A model generated the notes under the pieces. The model did no database searches. It had not been told where the DNA came from and saw only the letters and a program-made list of their open reading frames with translations. From an uncultured Lachnospiraceae bacterium (GTDB lineage Bacteria; Bacillota; Clostridia; Lachnospirales; Lachnospiraceae): a DNA stretch of 64,000 bases. Both the position numbers and the translations under genes were made by a program. The stretch lies in contig CATKXR010000001.1 of the NCBI GenBank assembly GCA_949840805.1, positions 104,735 through 168,734 on the forward strand, written 5' to 3'. Positions 34,183-42,876 of the stretch are shown here, piece by piece (within the stretch, counting starts at the first letter, position 1; each line of letters opens with the position of its first letter).

Positions 34183-35478
34183 TCAACCACCAAGAAGCCC
34201 CGGAAGCCACATGCTGATGGCCGGGACAAAGGTGATCAGCAGCAGGGACACCACCATACACACATAAAACGGCAGCGTGGCCTTTACCACCTTTTCCATG
34301 GGCAGCTTGGCAATGGCGGAACCGATGAAAAGCACCGCCCCCACCGGCGGGGTCAACAGGCCGATGCCGCAGTTGAGCACCACCATAATGCCGAACTGAA
34401 TGGGATCAATCCCAATAGAGGTAGCAATGGGCAACAGGATCGGCGTGGCGATCAGGATGATCGGCGCCATATCCATGATACATCCCAGCACCAGCAGGAT
34501 TAAGTTCAGCAGCAAAGCCAGAATATAGGGATTCCTGGTAAGGCCCGTAATGGCATTTGCAGCCAGATCCGGCACATGCAGCCTGGTAAGACAGAACCCA
34601 AACACAGCCGACGTGGAGATCAGGATCAGCACGATGGAAAGGGTGGCCACACAGTCATCCAGAGCCTTCCACACGCCTTTCCAGTCCAGGCCCTTATAGA
34701 TAAACACGCTCACAAACAAGCTGTAGAGCACCGCAATAGCCGCAGATTCCGTGGCCGTAAACCATCCGCCCACCACGCCGAACACCACAATCAGCACCGC
34801 CGCCAGGGCCCAGAAGGATACCAAAAGCTGCTGAATCAGATTCTTCATGGAAAAAGGCTCGCCCTTGGGATAATTCCTTTTAACGGAAATAATGTAAGAC
34901 CCGATCATCAGGCTCACTGCCAGCAAAGCCCCCGGCACATATCCGGCCAGGAACAAAGAGCCTACGGAGATACCTCCTGCCGTGGTGGCATAGATAACCA
35001 TATTATGGCTGGGAGGAACCAAAAGCCCCTCACAGGAGGAGGTTATGGTAACTGCCGTGGAAAAATCCGCGTCATATCCCTGGTCCACCATCATGGGAAT
35101 CAAAATGGAACCAAGAGAGGCCGTATCCGCCGAGGCAGAGCCGGAAATGCCCCCAAAAAAGTAAGACGCCACAATATTCACCATAGCCATACCGCCCCGC
35201 ATCCATCCCACACAGGCATTGGCCAGTGCAATCAGTTTCTCAGAAATACCTCCGGAACCCATGAGCACGCCCATGGTGATAAAAAAGGGAACCGCCATCA
35301 GGCTGAAAGAACTGATACCCTTTACCATGTACTGGCAGATATTGGAAAAAGGAAGCCCCTGCACCATCAGGCAGAGCACGGAGGCCAGTCCCACCGCGTA
35401 TGCAATGGGAAACCGAAGAAATATCATTACAAAAAAGCTGCCGAGCAATACGGCAATCGCCATGGTATTCGCATCCAT
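34183..35478 (-). CDS. TRAP transporter large permease (DctM)
   Basis: 431 residues, about 12 membrane helices, family signature around GSGGISEKLIALANACVGWMRGGMAMVNI, and VGAVLFIGSAIAKLPMEKV near the end. It carries the Na+-coupled transport path for organic acids bound by the DctP protein. Overlaps the dctQ stop by one base (35478), so the two are translated together. Confidence 0.95.
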   Translation of the reverse strand: MDANTMAIAVLLGSFFVMIFLRFPIAYAVGLASVLCLMVQGLPFSNICQYMVKGISSFSLMAVPFFITMGVLMGSGGISEKLIALANACVGWMRGGMAMVNIVASYFFGGISGSASADTASLGSILIPMMVDQGYDADFSTAVTITSSCEGLLVPPSHNMVIYATTAGGISVGSLFLAGYVPGALLAVSLMIGSYIISVKRNYPKGEPFSMKNLIQQLLVSFWALAAVLIVVFGVVGGWFTATESAAIAVLYSLFVSVFIYKGLDWKGVWKALDDCVATLSIVLILISTSAVFGFCLTRLHVPDLAANAITGLTRNPYILALLLNLILLVLGCIMDMAPIILIATPILLPIATSIGIDPIQFGIMVVLNCGIGLLTPPVGAVLFIGSAIAKLPMEKVVKATLPFYVCMVVSLLLITFVPAISMWLPGLLGG

Positions 35479-36002
35479 TAAGCCTCATCCTCCTTTAACA
35501 ATAATACCTTCACATGGTTGTAAATCGCTTCAATCTCAAAGACCAGCATCGCCACTCCTGCCAGCGGAACAGGAAAATACATCCAGAACCGGGACAGCCA
35601 GGGCATGCTCTCGTAAGCCCCGCGCCCGCCGATCTTGACCGCGTACTGCCATCCCACCACAATCATGATCAGCGCCAGCACCAGCACCGCAAGGTCTGCC
35701 AGAATATCCAGAAAACGGATCAGCGCCTTGGGAAGATAAGAATCCAAAGCAGTCATCCGAATGTGGGAGCCGTTCCGAATGGCCAATGCCGCCGAGAGCA
35801 CGGCCATATAAGACATTAATGTCAGCACCACCTGCTCAGACCACGCCGGATCCGGAATAAACGGAATATACCTTCCACATACCGCCATGGAAGTAATGGC
35901 TATATCTGCAATCAGCAGCAGTTTACAAATAATAAGCGTTATTTTGTATACAATGTCATATAAAGGTTTGATCTTATCGATCTTTTCAAAAATCGCAGGC
36001 AT
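35478..36002 (-). CDS. TRAP transporter small permease (DctQ)
   Basis: 174 residues from the ATG at 36002 with AAAGGAG before it. Four membrane helices, with the DctQ pattern MAVCGRYIPFIPDPAWSEQVVLTLMSYMAVLSAALAIRNGSHIRM. It works with DctM and the DctP lipoprotein. Overlaps dctM by one base. Confidence 0.92.
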   Translation of the reverse strand: MPAIFEKIDKIKPLYDIVYKITLIICKLLLIADIAITSMAVCGRYIPFIPDPAWSEQVVLTLMSYMAVLSAALAIRNGSHIRMTALDSYLPKALIRFLDILADLAVLVLALIMIVVGWQYAVKIGGRGAYESMPWLSRFWMYFPVPLAGVAMLVFEIEAIYNHVKVLLLKEDEA

Positions 36003-36097
36003 ACCTACTCCTTTCCCCAACAGAAAGCATACTCATTGTTACCATTATGCATCATCTTCATCCATCCTTGTCTGCCGGCCGTCCCAAAAACAAAACA

Positions 36098-36124
36098 GAC
36101 ACAAGAACCCTTTATTGGCTCCTG
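36098..36124 (-). terminator. leaky terminator-like hairpin between the second dctP and dctQ
   Basis: Minus strand CACAGGAGCC / GGTTCTTGTG, 10 pairs with two wobbles, then TCTGTTTTGTTTTT. Such a hairpin after a binding-protein gene usually lowers permease expression relative to the lipoprotein. Confidence 0.55.
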
Positions 36125-36189
36125 TGCCTGCAAAAACACCTGCCAGTCAGGTCCTTACTGGAAAAGTCCCCTGCCCCCTTCAAGAAGAT

Positions 36190-37296
36190 TTACTGCATAT
36201 CCACGATCTGCTGATACAGATCTGCATAAGCGGAAGTATTATCCTCCACAACCTTCTTACATGCTTCCTGCCACGGGGCCTTATCTGTCACCTCAACCAC
36301 ATTGCATCCCTCTGCCTTCAGCTCCTCCAAAACCTTGTTCTCAGCCTCCTCGGAAATCTTACGGTTGTACTCGGAAGCCAGCTTGGAAGCCTCCATCACG
36401 GCATTCTGCTGATTCTCGGTAAGCTTATCCCACGCCTCGTCGGTAATGATTACCTGGATGGCGCCCAAGGTATGGCCGTCTAAGATCAGGTTGTTGGCAA
36501 CCTCCGGGAAAGCGTTGGACTTATAGTTGGCGATCGGCTGCTCCGCGCCGTCCACCACGCCGGTCTGCAGTGCAGAATACAGCTCGCCGAATGCAACCAC
36601 GGTCGGAGAAGCCCCCAGGCCCTCTACCATGCCGTTCATAATCGGGTCGTTGGACACACGCAGCTTCATTCCTTTCAAATCTTCCAGGCTGTTCACCGGA
36701 TTCTTGGTGAAGAAATGGCGGAAGCCCTCCTCGCCGTAGAACAGTCCTCTCACGCCCGTGCCGTTTTCATGGGGCTCAAGGAGAAATTCCGGAGCCAGGT
36801 CCGAAGTGGCAAAATTCCAGAAATGATTCCGGTCCACAAAGGTATACGGGATGGAAAGCAACATGGACTTCTCACCGCCGTAGCTGGTCAGGGCAAATGC
36901 GGAAATACGGGACATATCAATGGTTCCGCCGCCGCCTAACATGGTATCCAGCACATCGTTCTCGGAACCTAACACGCCGGAAGCCTGCAGGTCAATGGTA
37001 ATGGAACCGCCGGAAAGCTCCTCCACCTTCTCTTTGAAGAAAGAGTCCGTCTGCCCTACAATCGTATCTAAGGGATTCACCTCTGCATACACTAAAGTTA
37101 CCGCCGGATCATTGGCCGCCGCCGCATCCTCGCCGCCTTCTTCCTTGGCTGCCTCCGGAGCGTCCTTGGCAGGAGCATCCGTTGCTGCCGGAGCCGCTGT
37201 GGAAGCAGGAGCATCCGGCTCCTTCAGCCCGCACCCGGACAGAGACGCCACAACCATAGCCGCGCACAGCGCCGTACCGATCCATCTTTTTTTCAT
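36190..37296 (-). CDS. TRAP transporter solute-binding lipoprotein (DctP), second
   Basis: 368 residues; signal MKKRWIGTALCAAMVVASLSG ends in the lipobox LSGC. After it is an Ala/Pro/Asp/Glu-rich linker (~25-60) that extends the protein away from the membrane. The DctP core includes AEVNPLDTIVGQTDSFFKEKV and the ligand-binding LRVSNDPIMNGMVEGLGASP, then GVVDGAEQPIANYKSNAF. It lies upstream of dctQ-dctM, so it is the main binding protein of that operon. The substrate is unknown, likely a carboxylate or sugar acid. Confidence 0.92.
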   Translation of the reverse strand: MKKRWIGTALCAAMVVASLSGCGLKEPDAPASTAAPAATDAPAKDAPEAAKEEGGEDAAAANDPAVTLVYAEVNPLDTIVGQTDSFFKEKVEELSGGSITIDLQASGVLGSENDVLDTMLGGGGTIDMSRISAFALTSYGGEKSMLLSIPYTFVDRNHFWNFATSDLAPEFLLEPHENGTGVRGLFYGEEGFRHFFTKNPVNSLEDLKGMKLRVSNDPIMNGMVEGLGASPTVVAFGELYSALQTGVVDGAEQPIANYKSNAFPEVANNLILDGHTLGAIQVIITDEAWDKLTENQQNAVMEASKLASEYNRKISEEAENKVLEELKAEGCNVVEVTDKAPWQEACKKVVEDNTSAYADLYQQIVDMQ

Positions 37297-37364
37297 AAAA
37301 CATTCCCTCCTTATGATTTAATGAAACATGTCCGTGCCTCTTGAAACTTTTCGGACATATCTTA

Positions 37365-37370
37365 ATTATA
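37365..37370 (-). promoter_or_regulatory. TATAAT -10 box of the TRAP operon, no clear -35
   Basis: Perfect TATAAT about 70 bases upstream of the dctP start, without a recognisable -35 at 16-18 bases. This suits a promoter that needs an activator, such as the AraC-type regulator encoded just upstream (inference). Confidence 0.4.
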
Positions 37371-37487
37371 AAACATCAATCATAAAAAAGGGAATGGTAA
37401 ATTTTTGTGAATCATAGTATAATTTTAACTTGTTTGAGAATAATATTTATATAATTCCAACAAATTCGTTGCAGTTTGCAAGGTCTT

Positions 37488-37510
37488 CCTGCCTGGCTTT
37501 GCCAGACAGG
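37488..37510. other. hairpin after the response-regulator gene
   Basis: CCTGCCTGGC and GCCAGACAGG form a 10-bp stem with one wobble, tight loop TTT, ~19 bases past the stop codon. No T tract on the minus strand, so termination is uncertain. Confidence 0.4.
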
Positions 37511-37528
37511 AAACAGCAGGCGCCCGCC

Positions 37529-38476
37529 CTACCGTTCCTTGTTTCCGCGCAAAATCCGCACCCGGTACTCGGTAGGGCTTACCCCCGTAACGCGCCGGAA
37601 TACCTTTGTGAAATAATTGGAATCCCCGTAACCTACCGCCCTGCCGATCTCCTTGATATTCCCCATGGGATCCTCCAGCAGTTTTTTTGCCGCGTCCACC
37701 CGGTATTCGGTCAGATAGGAAATAAAATTCCTGCCAAAGCACTGTTTGAACAATTTACAAAAATAAGCGTCCGAATAATTCATCGTGTGTGCCAGATCCT
37801 GCATGGAAATGTCATACATATAATTTTCACGGATAAAACGTTCGATCATCTCCTTCACGCCCAAGAGACGGGAATTCTCAAAATCACCCTCCGGCATTTC
37901 CTCCGTCCCGGGGCCGTTCCCGGACTCTTCGTGGCCTTCCTGTCCGTCCAGGTCTTTCCCTTTGCCAGCTTTTTGGATCCTGGAGTTCCCGGATTCTTCG
38001 TGGCCTTCCTGTCCGTCCAGGTACTCCCGGCCCGGCTCTTCTCCCCATGACGTGCCTGCCGCTTTTCTCATCCCCTGTGCCGCTTCATGCCCTTTCTCCT
38101 GTTCCTCGGCCAGCCTTACGGCCTCCTCCACCACCAGCATCAGCTCCTGTTCCTCATAGGGCTTTAGAAGATAATCCAGCGCCCGGACGGTAATGGCTTT
38201 TTTTGCATAGGCAAACTCGTCAAATGCCGTTAAAAAGATAATGCAGCATTCCTTATCCTTCCTGCGGATCTGTTCTGCCACCTCTATCCCGTTGATTCCC
38301 GGCATTTCAATATCAAGGACAGCAATCTGGATCTTCTGCTCCTCGTAAACATCCAGGGCTTCCCTGCCGTTTTCCGCCTGAAATACAACGCACCTGCTCT
38401 CCAGGTTCTTTTTCAAAATCTTGCAAAGCACGGCCCGCTCCAGCATTTCATCGTCTGCAACCATTATACGAATCAT
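37529..38476 (-). CDS. AraC-type response regulator of the TRAP operon
   Basis: 315 residues from the ATG at 38476, preceded by GGAGGTGATC. Receiver domain: acidic pair in VADDE, phosphorylation site Asp55 in VAVLDIEMPGINGIE-type block, and Lys near 105 in YLLKPYEEQE. Two AraC-type helix-turn-helix motifs follow at the C-terminus (ISMQDLAHTMNYSDAYFCKL; GNIKEIGRAVGYGDSNYFTK). Between them, residues ~150-205 are a linker with a repeated unit (LDGQEGHEESGN twice, 23 residues apart). The partner sensor kinase is encoded 26 bases upstream, and the TRAP operon follows downstream. Confidence 0.92.
   Translation of the reverse strand: MIRIMVADDEMLERAVLCKILKKNLESRCVVFQAENGREALDVYEEQKIQIAVLDIEMPGINGIEVAEQIRRKDKECCIIFLTAFDEFAYAKKAITVRALDYLLKPYEEQELMLVVEEAVRLAEEQEKGHEAAQGMRKAAGTSWGEEPGREYLDGQEGHEESGNSRIQKAGKGKDLDGQEGHEESGNGPGTEEMPEGDFENSRLLGVKEMIERFIRENYMYDISMQDLAHTMNYSDAYFCKLFKQCFGRNFISYLTEYRVDAAKKLLEDPMGNIKEIGRAVGYGDSNYFTKVFRRVTGVSPTEYRVRILRGNKER
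37921..38022. repeat. 69-bp-period duplication in the response-regulator linker
   Basis: A ~33-bp segment starting CGGACTCTTCGTGGCCTTCC at 37921 recurs at 37990, in frame (69 bases = 23 codons). It produces two copies of LDGQEGHEESGN in the linker. Confidence 0.8.
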
Positions 38477-38502
38477 GGTCTGATCACCTCCACTCTGTTT
38501 TT

Positions 38503-40032
38503 TCACGGCGTCCCGAAACTCCCCCGGGCCGCTGCGGCGTCCTCTTTCCTGTGCTCTTTTGTGGGAATCCTGAGCTGGACCACCGTCCCCCGCCCCTTTT
38601 TTCCGTAAATTTCCATGCCCCCGTCCCGGTATATGGCATGAATCCTCTGGTAGATATTGCCAAGCCCGATTCCCACCTTTGCGGTATGGCTGCCCTTTAG
38701 CGCCTCCAAAAGCCTCTGCCTTTCCTTATCTTCCATTCCGATTCCCGTATCTGCCACCGAGACAACCAGCATATTCCCTTTCTGCCACACCCGCAGAAAA
38801 ACCCTTCCTCCCTGCTCCTTTTTTGCAATACCATGGACAATGGCATTTTCCACCAAAGGCTGCAGCGTAAAGGCCGGAATCTGCACCGCCCTTTTATCCA
38901 CCTGGATACGGCTGCCATACCAAATCCTGCTCCCGAATCTCATCTTCTGTATATACATGTAATCCTGCACAACCTTAAGCTCCTGTTCCAAAGGCACGAT
39001 CTGCTCTGTGGTCTTTAAGTTATACCGGAACAGACTGCTCACGCTGGTAATCATTTTTTCCGTGGTGGAGGCATCCTCAAGCCGTGCCATACAGGCAATG
39101 GTATTTAACGTATTAAAAAGGAAATGAGGATTGATCTGGCTCTTTAAAAGATCAAGCCGCGCCGCCTCTAAGCGTTTCTCCGTCTCCATTTTTTCCATAG
39201 CCTCCTTGTGGAGCAGCTCGGAAATCTCATGGTTTTTCATCAGCGTATGGATATAACCTTTTGTAGCATGCTTCATTTTATTAAAGGCCTGTACCATCTC
39301 CCCCATCTCGTCCTTGTTTTCCACGGCCAGATCCTCACCGTCAAAGTCATTCACCGCAATCTTCCTGGTGGCATCCACAAGCAGTTCCATGGGATCCACC
39401 ACCGCATGGGACAAAAACCTGGTCAGGATAAACATAATAAGGATCATCGCCGCCGAAACCAGCAGGATCAGATAAGGCATCCGATAGAAAAAGGGGACCT
39501 GCCTCTGATAACTTCCGTCCCCGGCTACCATGGTAAGCTGCAAAAGCTGGCGCGCATAAGCCTGCAGGTACTCTTGCATAGAGTAAATCCCGTACAGCCT
39601 GACGATATATTCCTCCTGTTCCAGGCTTTCTTTCAAAAAATCATCCCTGGTAGAACAATATTTTTCATAAGCATTGTGAATATTCCAGGTCCGTCCATAC
39701 CTTACGGCTCCGATGGCCCTGTAGTCAAAGGGAAGCTGTTTTAAGCTGTTCTCGGACTTTTGGCAGGCCGCTTCATAGCGCTCCCCGTTTTCCTGTGTCC
39801 TGCTGCGGATATAATCCTTAAAAGCATAGGATTCCTGTTCGATCGCTGCCTGAAAATTGTAGCACCTGGAATTGTCATCCAGGATCTTGTTAAAATCGCC
39901 CAGGGAAAAATCCATTAAAAGAAAGCTGAACAAGGCAGACATGCCGACCATCAGAACCACCAGACACAGATAAATTCCCATTTTTTTCTTCAATGAAATC
40001 CTAAGCCAGATCTCTCTTATGTATCCATACAT
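38503..40032 (-). CDS. YesM/LytS-type sensor histidine kinase
   Basis: 509 residues: N-terminal membrane helix (~18-41), an extracytoplasmic helical sensor of ~145 residues, a second helix (~188-206), a HAMP region (NDFDGEDLAVENKDEMGEMV), then His_kinase (SQINPHFLFNTLNTIACM, with the phosphorylated His) and HATPase (LQPLVENAIVHGI, DTGIGMED). It phosphorylates the AraC-type regulator encoded next. Sensing a TRAP substrate is inferred from the neighbouring transporter operon. Confidence 0.92.
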   Translation of the reverse strand: MYGYIREIWLRISLKKKMGIYLCLVVLMVGMSALFSFLLMDFSLGDFNKILDDNSRCYNFQAAIEQESYAFKDYIRSRTQENGERYEAACQKSENSLKQLPFDYRAIGAVRYGRTWNIHNAYEKYCSTRDDFLKESLEQEEYIVRLYGIYSMQEYLQAYARQLLQLTMVAGDGSYQRQVPFFYRMPYLILLVSAAMILIMFILTRFLSHAVVDPMELLVDATRKIAVNDFDGEDLAVENKDEMGEMVQAFNKMKHATKGYIHTLMKNHEISELLHKEAMEKMETEKRLEAARLDLLKSQINPHFLFNTLNTIACMARLEDASTTEKMITSVSSLFRYNLKTTEQIVPLEQELKVVQDYMYIQKMRFGSRIWYGSRIQVDKRAVQIPAFTLQPLVENAIVHGIAKKEQGGRVFLRVWQKGNMLVVSVADTGIGMEDKERQRLLEALKGSHTAKVGIGLGNIYQRIHAIYRDGGMEIYGKKGRGTVVQLRIPTKEHRKEDAAAARGSFGTP

Positions 40033-40097
40033 CCCAAGCCCTGCTTTCTCTCTTCCTCTTTCACCGGTACTTTACCGCATGAATCCCAAGGCAAAAA

Positions 40098-40138
40098 GGC
40101 GCCGATCCCCGCCCTCTCCGGCAGGAATCCCAGCGCCT
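40098..40138 (-). terminator. rho-independent terminator of apt
   Basis: Minus strand AGGCGC / GCGCC outer stem enclosing GGGATTCC / GGGATC pairs, then TTTTTG. It lies ~25 bases past apt. Confidence 0.8.
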
Positions 40139-40161
40139 GTTATACAGCCATAGGATCCTCT

Positions 40162-40686
40162 CTATTTTCCCTCGTAGACAATGGCGGATTCCACCTGATA
40201 TTTTCCCAGCTTTTCCCTGCCTTTTAAACCTGCCAGCTCCATGACAAAACAGATCTTTACCACCTCTCCGCCAAGCTGTTCCACCAGCCCTGTAATGGCC
40301 TCAATGGTTCCTCCCGTAGCGATCAGGTCATCGATAATCACCACCTTCTGTCCCGGCCGGATTGCGTCTTTATGGATCTCAATCTCTGCCGTCCCGTACT
40401 CCAGTTCATACCTGGCCGAAACCGTCTCCCGAGGCAGTTTCCCCTTCTTTCTGACCGGCACAAAACTTTTATGGGCGGCGTATGCCACCGGCATCCCGAA
40501 GATAAATCCTCTTGACTCCGGCCCTAACACCACGTCAAAATCCACCCCGTCCACCATCTTCAAAAGCTCTTCTATTGCCAGATGAAGCCCGTCCGCATCC
40601 TGTAAAATTGAAGTCACGTCCCGGAATATGATCCCCGGCTCCGGAAAATCCGGAATACTCACCACATACTCTTCTAATTTTTTCAT
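40162..40686 (-). CDS. apt: Apt: adenine phosphoribosyltransferase
   Basis: Makes AMP from adenine and PRPP (purine salvage). 174 residues with MKKLEEYVVSIPDFPEPGIIFRDVTSIL, FDVVLGPESRGFIFG and the PRPP-binding VVIIDDLIATGGTIEAI. It starts 22 bases after the GHL10-type gene, so they may share a transcript ending at the terminator at 40098-40138. Confidence 0.96.
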   Translation of the reverse strand: MKKLEEYVVSIPDFPEPGIIFRDVTSILQDADGLHLAIEELLKMVDGVDFDVVLGPESRGFIFGMPVAYAAHKSFVPVRKKGKLPRETVSARYELEYGTAEIEIHKDAIRPGQKVVIIDDLIATGGTIEAITGLVEQLGGEVVKICFVMELAGLKGREKLGKYQVESAIVYEGK

Positions 40687-40708
40687 TGCTTACCCATCCT
40701 CCTTTACT

Positions 40709-41953
40709 CTATTGCAGCACCTTCATCAAATTGGCTGCCTCCGCCTGGCAGGCCGCCTCCTGAAAAGAGCTGTACGCATAAAAACAATATCCGGAAACCT
40801 GCCCGCTCATACGCCCCTCTTCCACCTGACGTTTGATAATATCGTTTCTTCTGAGCCATTCCGGCACCGCGTTGTTATCCTTTGTGCCGGAGCCTGCCTT
40901 ATACATGGCAAGTCCCAGATACAGCCGGGCATTCCCCTTTTTCTTTAACTGAATCCAGGTTTTAAGGTTATTGGAAAAAGCAAAAGGCGCCGGGCTCCCG
41001 TCCGAAAGCCTGTGCTCAAATCCCCAGTAAATCTGAGGCATGACATAATCCACATACCCGTCCCCGGAAAGCCAGGTGTCAATATCCACAAAAAGCCGGT
41101 TCTCGCTGCGCAGGTTGGCCACATTTCCCTCCGGGCTGATCCCAAACTGGACTTTGGGCCTTATCTCCTTCACTGCCTGGTATACTCCCCGGACTAACCG
41201 GTTCACATTGTCCCTGCGCCAGGCCGTGATCGTCAGGGCGCTCCCCGACTTGTCATACTCCGGCTTGTCAAACCACTTATTCTCGTCCGCGTCATTGACC
41301 TCCGGATAAAAATAGTCGTCAAAATGGATCCCGTCCACATCGTAATTTTCCACGACCTCCCGCACCCCGTCAATAATCCGCTGACGCACTTCTTCCACCG
41401 CCGGGTTCAGATAATACTCCCCGTTCTGTTTCAGCACCCAGCGGTCATTGAAGCTGTCCCCGTCTGCCAGCCATTGCTTCACAAAACTCTCGTCAGCCAC
41501 CTGGCTCCACCGGTTCAGATTCCCGGTCACTCGGTAGGGATTGATCCAGGCATGGAACTGAAGCCCTCTTTTGTGGGCCGTATCCACAAAATACGCCAAA
41601 GGGTCATATCCCGGGTCCTGCCCCTGGGTGCCTGTCACAAACCGGGACCAGGGAAAATAACGGGACGGGTACATGGCATCGCAGTCCGAACGCACATGGA
41701 CAAAAACAGCGTTCATCTTAAGGGCCACACACCGTTCCAGAATCTGGTCCACCCCTCTTTTAAAACCTGCCTCGTCGGCAGGCAGCTTATTCCAGTCCAG
41801 ATAGGAAATCCACACGCCGCGAAGCTCCTGTGAATCCCCTCCCCCGTCGGCCGTAAAAGCGCTGCCCTCCCCAGGCGCCGCAAAAACCGTCAAAACATTG
41901 CAAAACCACATAACCACCGCCAAAAACCCTGCAAAAAATCTTCTGTAATTCAT
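40709..41953 (-). CDS. secreted GHL10/family-10-like glycosyl hydrolase
   Basis: 414 residues with a signal peptide (FFAGFLAVVMWFCNVLTVFAA). The mature part matches the GHL10 family (PF02638, DUF187): ELRGVWISYLDWNKL, AVFVHVRSDCDAMYPSRYFPW, FHAWINPYRVT, YDVDGIHFDDYFYP and VQFGISPEGN. The acid residues in GIHFDDY are likely catalytic (TIM barrel). A substrate is not known; peptidoglycan or a related glycan is often suggested for the family. RBS GGGAGGG is close to the ATG. Confidence 0.9.
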   Translation of the reverse strand: MNYRRFFAGFLAVVMWFCNVLTVFAAPGEGSAFTADGGGDSQELRGVWISYLDWNKLPADEAGFKRGVDQILERCVALKMNAVFVHVRSDCDAMYPSRYFPWSRFVTGTQGQDPGYDPLAYFVDTAHKRGLQFHAWINPYRVTGNLNRWSQVADESFVKQWLADGDSFNDRWVLKQNGEYYLNPAVEEVRQRIIDGVREVVENYDVDGIHFDDYFYPEVNDADENKWFDKPEYDKSGSALTITAWRRDNVNRLVRGVYQAVKEIRPKVQFGISPEGNVANLRSENRLFVDIDTWLSGDGYVDYVMPQIYWGFEHRLSDGSPAPFAFSNNLKTWIQLKKKGNARLYLGLAMYKAGSGTKDNNAVPEWLRRNDIIKRQVEEGRMSGQVSGYCFYAYSSFQEAACQAEAANLMKVLQ

Positions 41954-42086
41954 GTACCCTCCCTGACTCCTTTGCAGACGCTTAAACCACCGGCCCGCCC
42001 TGTCCCTTGCAGGCCGGATACCTTCGCCCTGCCTCTCTTTTGATCAACCACGGATATAGAGACGCCCCCTGTACCCAATTATACTC

Positions 42087-42115
42087 AGTATATCAAAAGC
42101 CCGGGGAAATGACAA
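42087..42115 (-). promoter_or_regulatory. sigma-A promoter of the GHL10-apt unit
   Basis: Minus strand TTGTCA, 17 bases, TATACT, with an untranslated leader of about 125 bases before the ATG at 41953. A second TATAAT follows immediately downstream. Confidence 0.7.
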
Positions 42116-42180
42116 CTTTTCACATTTTAATTTTTTCTGAATATTTTACAGGACAATATTTTTTTACCCGTAAGCCAAAG

Positions 42181-42218
42181 GATTTGCCAGCACGGTCTCC
42201 GTATTTCCATAAAAGATA
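42181..42218. repeat. short dispersed repeat, copy 2
   Basis: GATTTGCCAGCACGGTCTCC then TTTCCATAAA, partner of 25051-25088. Confidence 0.55.
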
Positions 42219-42229
42219 TACCCTTCCGG

Positions 42230-42287
42230 GCAGTACTATCCATAGGCTAATATTGTTAGGTGAAAGATTATTCCAAAAGATCCGCAG
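42230..42287. repeat. 58-bp dispersed repeat, copy 1
   Basis: Contains CATAGGCTAATATTGTTAGG and ends in TCCGCAGGAG. It aligns with 63631-63688 at roughly 45 of 58 positions and directly abuts the foldback element. Confidence 0.6.
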
Positions 42288-42580
42288 GAGAAGAGGGACA
42301 GAACGTTTTCAGACACGTTCTCACTCCGTTTTTCACGTAGCGGTACTAAGGAACTATCTCGAAATCACTTACCATATTCCTTGTCTTTTTCTCCGAGAGC
42401 ACTGCTCAAAAATCAGTTACATAGCCCGCTATGCGCCTGATTTTTGAGCAGTGCTCTCGAAGAAAAATCCTGCGGACTAATGGTAAATGATTTCGAGACA
42501 GTTCCTAAGGCTGTAAAATACGCAGCCTAAGTGCCGACGTGAAAAGAGGGTCTTCAAACGTTCTGTCCCTCTTCTCCTGC
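42284..42580. repeat. 297-bp imperfect palindrome (foldback element)
   Basis: Outer arms of 25 bp are perfect inverted copies (42284-42308 and 42556-42580, start GCAGGAGAAGAGGGACAGAA). An inner 23-bp perfect pair (42394-42416 and 42437-42459) forms a hairpin around a 20-base loop. Between them lie partly matched blocks such as TCTCGAAATCA/TGATTTCGAGA. No coding capacity. It could be a MITE-like remnant or a structured RNA. Confidence 0.85.
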
Positions 42581-42634
42581 TACGTTACCGGCACTATTTA
42601 ATGAAAGACGTTACTCCCCCATAAAATGGCCGAC

Positions 42635-42788
42635 AACGTAGCCTGGTCTGTTACCCGTACCCCGGGAAACCCTCGAAGAACGTCGGCGCTTAATGAGCCG
42701 GGATGCTCTTCCCGGCGAATTTAGCGTCCGCTACGTTCTTCACGGAGCGGGAGCGCGTTTTCCGGGGTACGGGTAACAGACCAGGCGG
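42635..42788. repeat. 154-bp palindromic repeat element, copy 2
   Basis: Same length and orientation as 20341-20494. Outer arms here are GGTCTGTTACCCGTACC and GGTACGGGTAACAGACC, again perfectly complementary, although four bases per arm differ from copy 1. It lies 88 bases past the hemW stop codon; copy 1 lies 106 bases past the kinase-NACHT stop codon. Confidence 0.9.
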
Positions 42789-42876
42789 ACCTTTCAGAAT
42801 CACTGTAAACAACATCACCCCCTCATCATCCAACAAACAAACCCTCTCGCAACCTCACAAGTACAGGCACCCCCAC

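Larger units (their letters stand above)
41954..42876. other. 923-bp gene-free, repeat-rich gap between hemW and the GHL10 gene
   Basis: Contains the GHL10 promoter (42087-42115), a short dispersed repeat (42181), a repeat shared with 63631 (42230), a 297-bp foldback (42284-42580) and the second 154-bp palindrome (42635-42788). No reading frame on either strand has a start and ribosome site; the apparent frames simply read through the palindromes. Confidence 0.8.
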
